64,000 nucleotides of DNA from DATLZU01 sp035573855 (lineage in GTDB: Bacteria; Nitrospirota; Nitrospiria; Nitrospirales; Nitrospiraceae), in the NCBI GenBank assembly GCA_035573855.1, contig DATLZU010000054.1, positions 1-64,000 on the forward strand. Reading direction: 5' to 3'. The position numbers and the translations under genes were made by a program. Shown here in pieces: positions 8,305 to 17,489 of this stretch. Below the pieces are notes generated by a model. The model did no database searches and was not told the DNA's origin. It worked only from the letters and a program-made list of their open reading frames with translations. Position 1 is the first letter of the stretch; every line of letters starts with the position of its first letter.

Positions 8305-8442
8305 GCTTATCCCTCCTTTCTTCGTTCGGCGTTAACCGGTATCGCCGTCGTGATCGTGCAACTTGCTCAAGTTCCTTAACGGAATGCGCCCCGCATCATG
8401 CTCGAACTCTTCAGGCGTGCGCGCTTTCCATCCATCGAACGG

Positions 8443-8625
8443 CTACACCGCGCTTCCAAGGGTCTGCTCAGCCCGGCTTCGCGCGAACAAAGGACCAAGT
8501 GATCGCTGGGCCATCCACACCGGCAACAAGGCTTGCCTTCCGATGCCTTCAGGGATGGCCGACTTCTTAAGGACACGGCCGACCCGACCCAGTAAGGATT
8601 CGGTTCTTTCGACAAGCGCCTTCAC
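8443..8625 (-). CDS. Possible 60-residue basic protein
   Basis: The GTG at 8625 is preceded by a near-ideal ribosome-binding site (AAAAAAGGAGCGGC). The predicted peptide is basic and amphipathic (VKALVERTESLLGRVGRVL) and matches no family I know. The site is the main argument. A longer in-frame version from 8733 has no such signal. Confidence 0.33.
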   Translation of the reverse strand: MKALVERTESLLGRVGRVLKKSAIPEGIGRQALLPVWMAQRSLGPLFARSRAEQTLGSAV

Positions 8626-9466
8626 GCCGCTCCTTTTTTCTTCTTCCTGCCCTGTCGACGCACCGCCTCGCCGTCCCAGATCCACCCGTAGGGGCATGAT
8701 GTTCACGAAATCACACGCTCCTGCTGCATGCACCGGGACCGATCGGAGGGTTGAACAGACCCCTGTGCTGTTTTGCTGTCGACGGCCGACCTACACACCA
8801 CCCAACCGCTGCTTTTCTTTCCACTCCAGGTGCGTGACAGAATTCTAGGTCGCGTGACACTCTTTCTTGTCGGACGACCCGCGGGCCAGAGGGCCTTGCC
8901 CCGTCGTGGGCGAACCCCGTTCCGTCGAGTGCTTCCAAGCGAAGTCTTGCGCCTGCGAGTTTTCCCCTTCTTTTAAGGCGCCAAGCCCTCGCCGCCCTCT
9001 TACGACCTCTAGCCCATAAGCGACTAGCAAATCTAACGTGACCATATAGTCACATTTATACAATTAGTCTCCGCTATGGTCAAGCCCGTTTCCGAGTCTG
9101 CGAGTTTTTCCGGCAAACAGGCCGGCGGGACCGCTAGCGCACATAACTTATCAAGTTTGCCACATTCCACCGACGCGTGTCTTGCCGCAGGCGGGCAGGT
9201 GCACCAAGGCGGCGCACTGGGTTTATCAAGGGCTGGCCCTTTCTGTCGGCCTCGGCGGAGAGAGAACAGAAACCCGGCGACGGGTCAGAAGCGTCCGGGC
9301 AGAGACCGAAGGGCATTCCCAGGACGGCTCCGGGCGGTCAGAACAAATTTAACTGGATTGCACTTGATGACCGGATTATTGGGTGATCGCGATCGGGAGA
9401 GCCGGAATCCTAGAGACATCGGTGACAGCCATCTGGAACGGACGATCGTCTCAACCAGCATACCGC
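8626..9466. other. 840-bp gene-poor region
   Basis: No convincing coding sequence on either strand; the short open frames here have no ribosome-binding site and no protein-like composition. It contains an AT-rich patch (about 9025-9065) with an operator-like palindrome. The left part may be decayed coding DNA. Confidence 0.5.
9038..9053. promoter_or_regulatory. Operator-like palindrome in an AT-rich patch
   Basis: GTGACCATATAGTCAC has perfect GTGAC/GTCAC arms and only one asymmetric pair in the centre. It lies in the most AT-rich bases of a GC-rich neighbourhood, next to a minus-strand TATAAA-like hexamer. The form is typical of TetR operators. No gene start follows directly, so its target is unclear. 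Confidence 0.35.
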
Positions 9467-10774
9467 TCATGTCCCGTTCATGAGCAACCGAGTCAACAGA
9501 CGCCTGAACCGGCTTGCGAACAGCGCGGTGACGAGCAGCGCAAGACCGATACCGTTCACGCTCGTCGACTCGCCTAGTTTCTCGCTGATCCATCCGAACG
9601 CACTGATCCCGGCGATCGCAGCCACCATTGCGGCCGTGCCGTAGAGAGCCAGAACCCGCCCGACGATCTCGCGCGGCGACAGCTCTTGCACCGCCCCCCA
9701 CGCAATCGGCGTGAGCGCGCCCATGCCGCACCCTATCACAGCCATCAGCACGGCCGCCGCCAAAGGATTGCGGATCCACGCCAATCCGCAAATCGCCGTC
9801 CCGCTGACCGCGCTGGTCGCCGCGATCAACGCGGTCCGACGCGGAAGGTCCCACTCTGTGAAGCGGACCAACACTATCGACATCGCAAGCAGACCGATGC
9901 CCAGCGCCGACCACAGATAGCCGACCTCGACGGGTCCCAAGTCGAGCAGCTTCCGACCGAACACCGGAAACAGCGTGGTCAAGGCGCTGGTCCCGAACGT
10001 ATAGAGCGCCGCCGTCGCGATAAGCCACAACAACGCCGGTTGCCGGCGAAGGAGAAATTGCACGCCTTCCATCAAGTCTCGCAGCAGCGGCGCCGCGGAC
10101 GACCTTTCGACTGTCACGGTGGACGAGTGCGTCAAGCGGACCGGCAGGAGGCACGCGGCGGACAGCAGATACGTGACGGCGTTGATGCATAGGACTTCCT
10201 GTGAACTCGACAACGCGATCCCGATCCCGCTGAGCGCCGGCCCCATCACGATCCCGAGGCTTGTGGTGCCTTGCAGCAGCGCGTTGGCCGCTGTGAACTG
10301 CCGCTTGGCTACGATCATGGGCACCACCGCGATGAGGGCCGGACCGAAGATCGCCGTCGCGATGGCGTGCAGCAGCACCAGCAGATAGAGCATCTCGATC
10401 GTGAACGATTCGGCCGAAATCAGGCAGGGAATCACTCCAATCAACAGTGCGCGCGCGATATCGGAGGAAACGAGGAGGAGCTTCTTGGACCAGCGATCCA
10501 CGAGGACGCCGATGACCGGCCCCAGAATGATCGGGGGGATGGTCTGCAGCAAGCCGATCACCGTCGTTTTGATCGGCGACCCGGTGATCGAATACACGAA
10601 CCAGAGCAGCGCCAACTTGGAAACGCCGTCACCGACTTGCGAAACCAGTTGGCCCAGCCACACCAGTCCGAAGTCCCGCGCGAACAGGAGCCGCTGAACG
10701 CCGGCGGCGTGGTCGGCGGAGAGGACGGCACGAGACGCGTAGGTCGCCGGCGTGAGGCTGTGCCCGGGCATCAC
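9467..10774 (-). CDS. MFS transporter (first of a paralogous pair)
   Basis: 435 aa with about 12 predicted membrane helices. The MFS loop 2-3 signature appears as GVLVDRWSKKLLL. It belongs to the branch that includes enterobactin exporter EntS-like and macrolide-efflux-like proteins. It is clearly paralogous to the MFS gene at 11549-12865 (shared LALLWFVYSITGS/VALLWFVYTLTGS and FTAANALLQ). Its ATG overlaps the BON gene stop by 4 bp, so it is translationally coupled and last in the operon. The substrate is unknown; export is the usual direction. Confidence 0.9.
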   Translation of the reverse strand: MMPGHSLTPATYASRAVLSADHAAGVQRLLFARDFGLVWLGQLVSQVGDGVSKLALLWFVYSITGSPIKTTVIGLLQTIPPIILGPVIGVLVDRWSKKLLLVSSDIARALLIGVIPCLISAESFTIEMLYLLVLLHAIATAIFGPALIAVVPMIVAKRQFTAANALLQGTTSLGIVMGPALSGIGIALSSSQEVLCINAVTYLLSAACLLPVRLTHSSTVTVERSSAAPLLRDLMEGVQFLLRRQPALLWLIATAALYTFGTSALTTLFPVFGRKLLDLGPVEVGYLWSALGIGLLAMSIVLVRFTEWDLPRRTALIAATSAVSGTAICGLAWIRNPLAAAVLMAVIGCGMGALTPIAWGAVQELSPREIVGRVLALYGTAAMVAAIAGISAFGWISEKLGESTSVNGIGLALLVTALFASRFRRLLTRLLMNGT

Positions 10775-11559
10775 TCCTTGTCTTCGACGCGGACCTTGTC
10801 CGTCCGTACGGCCTTGACGCCGGGGACCAGCCTGGCTGCCTCGGCCGCTTCGAGAATGATCACCTGGTATCGTACCACGCCGCCCAAGGTTACGATACCG
10901 TTTTCCGTCTTGACATCGAAGTTGGCGGATTTCAGTGTCGTACTCTTGGCAAAACGTTCCTTCACGTATTGGGAGATCACTTCGTCCCGCTTGTGAGCGA
11001 GCGCTTGTTTGAGCTCCGGCACCACTTCCAACTTGTTGTGTACGGACGCGACACCGTCCACCGATTTGGCAACCTCAGTAGCCACCATCTTCTCATTCTC
11101 GCTCGCTACCTTTCCCGTGAGGGTGACTTGATGATCGCTCTGTTCCACTTCGATGTCATACGGGAACACTTGCGGCGTCGCCATCAGCGCCAGTTTGACC
11201 GTCAGGATCAGCGAGGTTCGGGGAGGTTTGGAAGGTTCCTTTGCGGAAGATTCCTGCGCCGGCACCTCCTCCTTCTTGGTCGGTCGTTCCTCTTGATCCT
11301 TGGGTCGCGGTGATTCAGCAGGCTTGGCCGGTGGAGGTTGTTCCTTCGATCCCTTCTCCGCCGGCTTCTGAACCTTGGCTGGCGGCTCGCCCGACGGTTC
11401 CTCGGCTGAAAGAACACCGGTGAAGAGCAGCGACCAGCAACAGAACGCGGTCACGATGCATAACCGCCACGGCAAGAGCAACCAAGACGAGCGCAGTGGA
11501 CGGCCCATCGGGAGAATCACAATGGCAGCGCGCTGAAGGGTCCGCTGCTTACCGCACAA
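10771..11559 (-). CDS. Secreted double-BON-domain protein
   Basis: 262 aa from a TTG at 11559; an internal ATG at 11508 (245 aa) is equally possible because neither has a clear ribosome-binding site. The N-terminus has a hydrophobic signal (LCIVTAFCCWSLLFTGVLSA). A low-complexity Pro/Lys/Glu linker (about 52-115) follows, then two BON domains (about 120-185, with VTLTGKVAS, and 190-260, with VTLGGVVRY). BON domains bind membranes or sugars at the envelope. The gene sits between two MFS genes with overlaps at both ends (11 and 4 bp), so its product probably works with the transporters. Confidence 0.85.
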   Translation of the reverse strand: MCGKQRTLQRAAIVILPMGRPLRSSWLLLPWRLCIVTAFCCWSLLFTGVLSAEEPSGEPPAKVQKPAEKGSKEQPPPAKPAESPRPKDQEERPTKKEEVPAQESSAKEPSKPPRTSLILTVKLALMATPQVFPYDIEVEQSDHQVTLTGKVASENEKMVATEVAKSVDGVASVHNKLEVVPELKQALAHKRDEVISQYVKERFAKSTTLKSANFDVKTENGIVTLGGVVRYQVIILEAAEAARLVPGVKAVRTDKVRVEDKE

Positions 11560-12865
11560 GAAGAGGCACCGGGGTAGATGAAACGGGAGCCACGGCCTGC
11601 GACCGACGGCTGAACACTTCAGCTACCGCGGCCGTTAGAAGCAAGGTCAAGCCGATACCCATTAAGCTGGCCACAGGGCCCAGGGAATCGGCCGCCCATC
11701 CAAATCCGGCCATGCCCGCCATTGCGGTTGACATTCCCCCGGTGCTGAACGTGGTAAAGACCCGCCCGAGCAGCCGTTCCGGCGTCAACTCCTGGAGCAT
11801 CGCCCAGACGATCGGTGTAAACAGCGCGGTGCTTCCGCCGATAACAACGACCAAGGCGGCCGAGACGATGGGCAGATTGACCAAGCCCAGTCCGCAGACC
11901 GCCAGACCCGCGACGGCCAATGACCCGGCGATCATGCGCAGACGCTCGCGCAATTCGCCCTGTTTCAGCCAGGCCAACGAGACCGATGCCGCCAACATGC
12001 CGACCCCCAGGGCCGACCAAAGCCATCCCATCTCCATAGGGCCGACTTTGAGTAATTGCTTCGCGATCACTGGAAGCAGGAAAACGAACGCGCTCGACCC
12101 GAGAGTGAAAAGGGCGGCGGTCACCATGAGGAAAAACACCGCCCGATGTTGCAGGAACACGAACCGAAAGCCGATCCGGAGCTCCTGCAGCACCTGCAGG
12201 GTCTCAGCTTCCCCTTCTTTCGGTCTCCATGATTCCCGCATGCGGATCGGCATCAGACATAACGCCGAAATCAAGAACGTCGCGGCATCGACATACAGCA
12301 CGTTCTGCGCGCCGATGAGCGCAATCCCGACGCCGCTGACTGCTGGCCCGACCAGCAGACCGACATTCGTCGTACTTTGCAGTAAGGCATTGGCCGCCGT
12401 GAACCGGGACCGTGGCACGATCATAGGAATCGAGGAGGCCAGCGCAGGGCCGAAGATCGTGGAGACGACCGCGGTGAGAAACACCAGCAGGTACAGGCGT
12501 TCCAACGTCAGCGCGTCAAACGCATAGAGCAGCGGGATCAGCAGAATCATCACGGTACGCACCAAATCCACCGCGATCATGACCGGTTTTTTGGGCCATC
12601 GATCCAGGTAGACCCCGATCAGCGGACCGAAGATCAACGGCGGGACCGTTTGCAGCAATCCCACAACCGTCATCTTCAGCGCCGAGCCGGTCAACGTGTA
12701 CACGAACCACAGCAGCGCGACCTTGTTGAGGCTGTCGCCGATCTGCGAGATTGCCTGCCCGGCAAACAGGAGTGCGAAGTCCTTCGTCCTTAACAGGTGC
12801 CAGCCGGAAGGACCATGCTGATCGGGCTGAGGATCGCTGGAAGTGATTCTCCTTCTGCGCATCAT
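11549..12865 (-). CDS. MFS transporter (second of a paralogous pair)
   Basis: 438 aa, about 12 membrane helices, MFS motif at GVYLDRWPKKPVM. The start ATG-ATG at 12865 has GGAGTGCAGCC upstream and overlaps the glycosyltransferase stop by 4 bp. It is homologous along its length to the transporter at 9467-10774, suggesting duplication with a BON gene left between the copies, or an obligate pair. The substrate is unknown. Confidence 0.9.
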   Translation of the reverse strand: MMRRRRITSSDPQPDQHGPSGWHLLRTKDFALLFAGQAISQIGDSLNKVALLWFVYTLTGSALKMTVVGLLQTVPPLIFGPLIGVYLDRWPKKPVMIAVDLVRTVMILLIPLLYAFDALTLERLYLLVFLTAVVSTIFGPALASSIPMIVPRSRFTAANALLQSTTNVGLLVGPAVSGVGIALIGAQNVLYVDAATFLISALCLMPIRMRESWRPKEGEAETLQVLQELRIGFRFVFLQHRAVFFLMVTAALFTLGSSAFVFLLPVIAKQLLKVGPMEMGWLWSALGVGMLAASVSLAWLKQGELRERLRMIAGSLAVAGLAVCGLGLVNLPIVSAALVVVIGGSTALFTPIVWAMLQELTPERLLGRVFTTFSTGGMSTAMAGMAGFGWAADSLGPVASLMGIGLTLLLTAAVAEVFSRRSQAVAPVSSTPVPLLVR

Positions 12866-13986
12866 GGCTGCACTCCGGGATGGAGGGACAGACGAGTTTG
12901 TCGATTCATCCGCGACACCGAGCGAGAGCCGAATTCCGGCTCCAGAGAAGTCAATCGCACTTCCTCGCTGAGGATCTGCTCATACACATTGAGATAATCT
13001 TTCGTCATCCGGTCCACTGTGAACCGCTCCTCGAATACCTGCCGACACTGTCGGCGATCGAGGAACGGAACGTGCTCCACCCTGGAAACCATCTCATCCA
13101 GGGACTCGCAGACGAATCCGGTCAAGCCGTCCTGAATGATTTCCGGAATGGAGCCCCGCCGATAGGCCAGCACCGGCGTGCCGCAAGCCAACGCTTCGAT
13201 CAGGACCAATCCGAACGGCTCGGGCCAATCATAGGGCGCTAGCAGCGCGTACGCCCCGCCGAGAAAATCATCCTTCTGATCGTCCGTGATCTCTCCGAGG
13301 AACTCGATCAGCGGATGCGACAGCAGCGGTTCGATTTCGGCGCGGAAATACTCACGATCGGCCGGATCGATCTTGGCCGCGATCTTCAGCGGCATGCCGA
13401 CGCGCTTGGCGACCTCGATCGCGTGGTCCGGGCGCTTTTCCGGCGCAATGCGTCCTAGAAACGCCAGGTAATGCCCCGGCCGGGAATGATAGTGATACAG
13501 ATTGCGCGGCAAACCGTGGTAGACCGTCGCTTGCCAGTTAGCCCACGGCAACGGCCGCCGTTGGGCATCAGAGATCGAGATCAAGGACATTTCGGCGTAC
13601 TCACGGAATACCGGTTCGAGCTCCGGCAGATCGAGCCGTCCGTGGAGCGTCGTGACCACCGGCACCGGACAGCGCCGGGCCAACGGAAACCCTAGAAAAT
13701 CAAGATGCGAATGAATCAGATCGAAATCGCCTGGAGAGCCGAAGACCCTCTCCAACTGGAGAATCAGCGGCGCGTCACGGTTAAAGACACCGGTGTTCAG
13801 GCGCAGGGCCTGATGGCAGATTGGCTCCAGTTTGGCCGCCGTGTGGGAATCTCCACTGGCGAACAGGGTGACCTCGTGCCCCAACCTGACCAATTCCTCC
13901 GTGAGATACGACACAATGCGTTCAGTCCCCCCGTACAGCTTCGGAGGGACGCTTTCCCATAACGGCGCCACCTGCGCGATTCTCAT
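12862..13986 (-). CDS. Family 4 glycosyltransferase
   Basis: 374 aa from the ATG at 13986, preceded by AAAAGGAGCGGGAG; a start 18 bp upstream is less good. GT-B fold: the N-terminal part begins MRIAQVAPLWESVPPKLYGGTER, and the C-terminal nucleotide-sugar site has FLGRIAPEKRPDHAIEVA and the EX7E-type stretch EPFGLVLIEALACGTPVLAY. Such enzymes transfer a sugar from an activated donor to an oligosaccharide or lipid acceptor, with retention of configuration. The acceptor is not evident. It is the second gene of the MFS/BON operon, which hints at making or decorating an exported glycan or glycolipid. Confidence 0.88.
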   Translation of the reverse strand: MRIAQVAPLWESVPPKLYGGTERIVSYLTEELVRLGHEVTLFASGDSHTAAKLEPICHQALRLNTGVFNRDAPLILQLERVFGSPGDFDLIHSHLDFLGFPLARRCPVPVVTTLHGRLDLPELEPVFREYAEMSLISISDAQRRPLPWANWQATVYHGLPRNLYHYHSRPGHYLAFLGRIAPEKRPDHAIEVAKRVGMPLKIAAKIDPADREYFRAEIEPLLSHPLIEFLGEITDDQKDDFLGGAYALLAPYDWPEPFGLVLIEALACGTPVLAYRRGSIPEIIQDGLTGFVCESLDEMVSRVEHVPFLDRRQCRQVFEERFTVDRMTKDYLNVYEQILSEEVRLTSLEPEFGSRSVSRMNRQTRLSLHPGVQP

Positions 13987-14027
13987 TCTCCCGCTCCTTT
14001 TCAAGTCAGTTCACGACGGCCTGCGCG

Positions 14028-14318
14028 TTACTGCGCCGGCTTGATCGAGAGGGCGCGCCCGTCCGGCATCATTTCTACTTCCACTTTCTCGCCCGGAACG
14101 ACCAGCCGCTCCCGCTTGGTATCCTTGTTGACCCGCAATCGCACCAGCCGCCCAAACACATCCCGCACCAGATACACTTCTCCTTTGATGGACAAGAGTT
14201 CTCCCTTGATGACCTGAGGGGAAGCCGCCGGTTGCGCAGCCGCCATGGGCATGCCTAGGGATATTCTTGGGCCCATCACGAAGATCAGCGCCAGCAACCA
14301 CCGCCCCAACCCTTTCAT
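14028..14318 (-). CDS. Small secreted protein
   Basis: 96 aa. Signal peptide (about 1-28) with GGGAGGGAGAG ribosome-binding site. The mature part looks like a small beta-barrel (VIKGELLSIKGEVYLVRD then RLVRLRVNKDTKRERLVVPG), resembling short periplasmic OB-like or calcium-independent repeat-free domains. No named family is certain. It heads the glycosyltransferase-MFS-BON operon, 41 bp upstream of the transferase. Confidence 0.65.
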   Translation of the reverse strand: MKGLGRWLLALIFVMGPRISLGMPMAAAQPAASPQVIKGELLSIKGEVYLVRDVFGRLVRLRVNKDTKRERLVVPGEKVEVEMMPDGRALSIKPAQ

Positions 14319-14513
14319 GGGTCACTCTCCCTCCCCTCGCCCCGGGAAGGTGACTCGGATGATAAGCCGTCCCATCCTTGTCGTTGGCTTAGAAATACCC
14401 CTTCGCTAGGCTTGGACCAATAGACAAAAACCTGACCGGCGGCCGAATCTTGTCCAGTCCCTTAAACCCCTAAGGCGGAGTAAGCGTAAGAACAGCGAAA
14501 AAAGGAGGATGTC

Positions 14514-14927
14514 ATGGATGGTTACGGCAAAAGAATCTTGATTGTGGACGGCGATGAACGTTCACGACACCTGTTATCGGGCCTGCTGGAAAGCAAAAGC
14601 TACAATGTCCACACCGCCGGAGACGGGCTCGAAGCCCTGAGCGAAATGAAGAAACGGCGGTTCGACGCCGTGATTACCGACGACCGCCTCCCGAAACTGA
14701 ACGGGTTGGAATTGCTCGCGTTAAGCCGGGTGGCGTGGCCGGAGACCCCGGTCATCATAGTCTCCGGCAACTTGTCGGCCCTTGGTCCTCAGGCGGTTGA
14801 ACGGGGCGCCGTCGCCTGGGTTCAAAAGCCTTATGAAGCAGGGGCGCTGCTCGAACTCCTTGCCTCCGCCGTGAAGGCGGCAGGGTCCAAGCGAAGCTGG
14901 AAGTCCGGAACCAGAATGGCGGGATGA
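14514..14927 (+). CDS. Stand-alone receiver-domain response regulator
   Basis: 137 aa, a single CheY-like domain: acidic pocket IVDGDE, acceptor in VITDDRLP, Ser in IIVSGN and lysine in VQKPYE. The start has AAAAAAGGAGGATGTC upstream. No output domain, so it acts by protein contact or as a phosphorelay step. No kinase is adjacent. Confidence 0.9.
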   Translation: MDGYGKRILIVDGDERSRHLLSGLLESKSYNVHTAGDGLEALSEMKKRRFDAVITDDRLPKLNGLELLALSRVAWPETPVIIVSGNLSALGPQAVERGAVAWVQKPYEAGALLELLASAVKAAGSKRSWKSGTRMAG

Positions 14928-15759
14928 GCGGGATTGCAAAAATTGGGAGAGGGGATGCACGACCGTGCCGAAGCGGGATCTGATCCTCCTGCTCGGAGCG
15001 TTCCTGTGACTTGTCTCGACATCGCCGGCCTGGCCGAATTGATTTAGCGCCGGCGAAACGCATTGGATGAACCGCACCGAAGGCCCTTGTCCGGGAAGAC
15101 CTATCCAAACTTCAACACCTCACGGCGTTGGCGGAAAGCAGTTTCAGGGGCTATGCGGCGACCGGTCAGCGGGTCTTCTGGGACCCGCTCCTCAAATGCG
15201 GAAGAACAGCTCAGACCGATCATTGAGCACTTACTGGACATCCTTCTCGCCGTCGCTGCAGCATCGAATGCGAACGCCCGGCCTCTGGCTGCTCGATCAT
15301 CTGCGGCACAGGCGATGGTTGGCTGCTCAGGTTGACGCTAGTCTTCCATCCGAGGCCATCTCTTCCTTGCAGCGAGGAGATGCGGTGGCCCTTCTCCTCG
15401 CGATCGAGAACGCCTTGCGCGAGCTTGAATCCAGAACCGCTCACAAGTGTCTGGGCGCCGAATTGGAAGACGAGGAGTTCCAGCGTCAGATGCTGCGAGG
15501 TCTGTTGTTCGCTGAGTGCGACATCATCGTGGCGAGCGTGGTTACCGGCGGCCTCCTCTTGTTGCTGTTTCGACGGTTTTTCCCATACCCCTGTCTGCCG
15601 CATGGCTCAACGGGACAGCACGGTCGGTCATGTCGCGTCCTAGACACGACCGCCGGCCGGGTTGATTCTCCAATTTGTTCGGTCTCCCGCATGTCGAGCT
15701 TGACTTACCGGAAAACCCGCCCTAGCTTAGGGGTCCAAGCACGGTCGCGAGCAGGACCT
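14928..15759. other. 830-bp region without a confident gene
   Basis: One plus-strand frame stays open from 15067 through to the PilZ stop at 16116. Part of it (about 15319-15600) looks protein-like, with a helical acidic stretch and a hydrophobic segment (IVASVVTGGLLLLLFRRFF). The sequence on either side does not. It may be a small membrane protein from a TTG at 15319 or decayed coding DNA; no good ribosome-binding site is visible. Confidence 0.3.
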
Positions 15760-16116
15760 ATGTCGAAAGATACCTACTCGACTGGAGAGCGGTCCCGGGA
15801 AGGGCGCCAGACCCTGAGAATCCCGATCCGAATCCCCGCTATTTTTTCGAGCGGATATGGCCTGGGTGAAGGAACGGTCGTCAATATTTCCACGCCCGGC
15901 TGTGCGATCGAGAGCGAGAAAGCCTTACGGGTCGGCGACTATGTTCGTCTCAACGTTTATCTCCCTGACGAACGCCTGTTGCGGAACGTCCGCGCCGCTG
16001 TCCGGTGGGCCAAGGGACGGCGATTCGGCGTGGAATTTTTACGCCTCTCAGAAAAGGAACAGGCCTGTTTGTCCCGCTTGGTCTCGGATCATACCGGCGA
16101 CAAAAGTCGCTCTTAA
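15760..16116 (+). CDS. PilZ-domain protein
   Basis: 118 aa from the ATG at 15760 (GCAGGACC upstream). The PilZ fold is indicated by RQTLRIPIRIPAIFSS, then VVNISTPGCAIES (the D/NxSxxG strand) and RRFGVEFLRLS. PilZ domains bind cyclic di-GMP through an RxxxR and the NxSxxG region; the arginine motif is only partly kept here. The frame is open far upstream, so a longer N-terminus cannot be excluded. Confidence 0.78.
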   Translation: MSKDTYSTGERSREGRQTLRIPIRIPAIFSSGYGLGEGTVVNISTPGCAIESEKALRVGDYVRLNVYLPDERLLRNVRAAVRWAKGRRFGVEFLRLSEKEQACLSRLVSDHTGDKSRS

Positions 16117-16233
16117 CCGTGCGTCCCGCCTGCTCCCGTCCCGCCCGGTTCAGATTCTGGGAAAGAGCTTGATCGCCCATTCGACAACGGCCAGAATAGT
16201 ACCAGCTGGTTTCATCCCGGCCATGAGACGGAC

Positions 16234-16557
16234 ATGATTCTGCGAAAAGAACAGCGATTTCCGGTCTCGTTTCACGCAGTCTTGACCAGCATCAAGGCGC
16301 ATGAACATGCCGGGATGGTTCTGGATCTCTCATCAAGCGGATGTCGAGTGAACAGCCGTCTGTCCGTGTTTACGGGCATGCAACTCGGATTGCGCCTTCA
16401 TCTGCCGGGACAGGACCCTCCTATTCGTGTCGACCGAGGGACGGTCCGCTGGTGCCGTGGAGAGGAATTCGGCGTGCAATTCACGGAGATAACCTCTCAT
16501 GAGAACAGCCGGCTTCGGGCGGCCGTCCAAGCCCTGAAGAATTCCCTCCGAACTTAA
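16234..16557 (+). CDS. PilZ-domain protein
   Basis: 107 aa, nearly all PilZ domain: RKEQRFPVSFHAV (RxxxR), VLDLSSSGCRV (DxSxxG) and EEFGVQFTEI at the end. Both cyclic di-GMP binding elements are present, so it is a likely c-di-GMP receptor. It follows another PilZ gene by 117 bp. Confidence 0.85.
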   Translation: MILRKEQRFPVSFHAVLTSIKAHEHAGMVLDLSSSGCRVNSRLSVFTGMQLGLRLHLPGQDPPIRVDRGTVRWCRGEEFGVQFTEITSHENSRLRAAVQALKNSLRT

Positions 16558-16704
16558 TCCTTTCCGTTTTGCCTGAATTCCAGATCGATGCCGCTTCGCC
16601 GATGCTCAGCGACTGGCCCTATGTTGCGAGGAATCCGGGGGACCCGGGGTTGGCCCATCGGGCGAGTGCGCCGGACCGTCGCATCAGAGCCCTTCTCGGC
16701 TCCG

Positions 16705-17096
16705 CTAACGATCGGAAGTCCGTAAAACCTCACGGACTTTGCGCACTAGCTCTGCGCCGGTGAATGGCTTCGGGAGGAAGGCACCTGAGATTCCTCAGCA
16801 AAGGCGCCTTTCACGATATCGTTTTCGGACAAATAGAGGATACGTGTCTTCGGACTCAGGGCATGAACCTTAGTGGCGAGTTCCAGACCGTTCATGGCCG
16901 GCATGAGCATGTCCGTCATCAGCAGATGAACCCGACCGCGATGTTGCTGGAAAAATAGGCCATCTCTCCATTCGTCTTTCTTGGCGAGCAGCACCGCATA
17001 GCCCAGCGGCGAAAGCGTGTTAAAGACGAGCGTCCGGATCTCGGGTTCGTCGTCAACCACCAGGAGTGCGCCAGACTCTGACGAAGTGGGGTGCAT
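16705..17096 (-). pseudogene. Frameshifted receiver-domain gene
   Basis: The first part, from ATG at 17096, reads as a CheY domain (LLVVDDEPEIRT, acceptor in LLMTDMLMPAMNG, LYLSEND). The frame then closes early at 16746 with an unrelated tail (SSRSHSPAQS). One base out of frame the expected end continues: FLPKPFTGAELVRKVREVL, closing at 16705. That stretch holds the conserved KPF lysine. A single missing base near 16780-16785 explains the break. It may be a real pseudogene or a consensus error. The last domain of the hybrid kinase at 36633 ends almost identically. Confidence 0.8.
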
Positions 17097-17320
17097 AAGC
17101 CGGTTTTACCGCTCTGCCGCGATGGCCGGTTCTCCCAACCCTCCAAGTTTTCCCGTTCGCTTCTTCCGCGGGCCAGCCAGACTCCCGCTCACCCCTCTCT
17201 TTCTCTCTTACTCTTACCATGTGCGTCGCCGAGGTCAAGCAGATGAGCGGCTTGCAACAGTTGGCCAGAAGGCGGCTGGAAGTTGAAACGATCCCTGTGG
17301 CGAGCAGAAGTCGTTGAAAC

Positions 17321-17396
17321 TGGTGAGCCGCCTGGGACTCGAACCCAGGGCCCTCGCCTTAAAAGGGCGATGCTCTACCGACTGAGCTAGCGGCTC
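17321..17396 (-). tRNA. tRNA-Lys (anticodon TTT)
   Basis: 76 nt with CCA encoded. Acceptor stem GAGCCGC/GCGGCTC, D arm AGCTCAGTCGGTAGAGC, anticodon loop CTTTTAA on a 5-bp stem, T arm CTGGG-TTCGAGT-CCCAG. All arms pair without mismatch. Confidence 0.97.
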
Positions 17397-17489
17397 ACCT
17401 GTTGGAAACGTTCGCCGTTATCCGCCACCGGGCACTCACGCCATCGAAGGGCGGTGCGGCTGCATCTGACCAGTAACGGATCAACGGGA

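Noticed and set aside
15067..15759. Long N-terminal extension of the first PilZ protein
   Set aside because: The frame is open, but the linker looks like translated non-coding DNA and a local start with AGGA lies directly before the PilZ domain.
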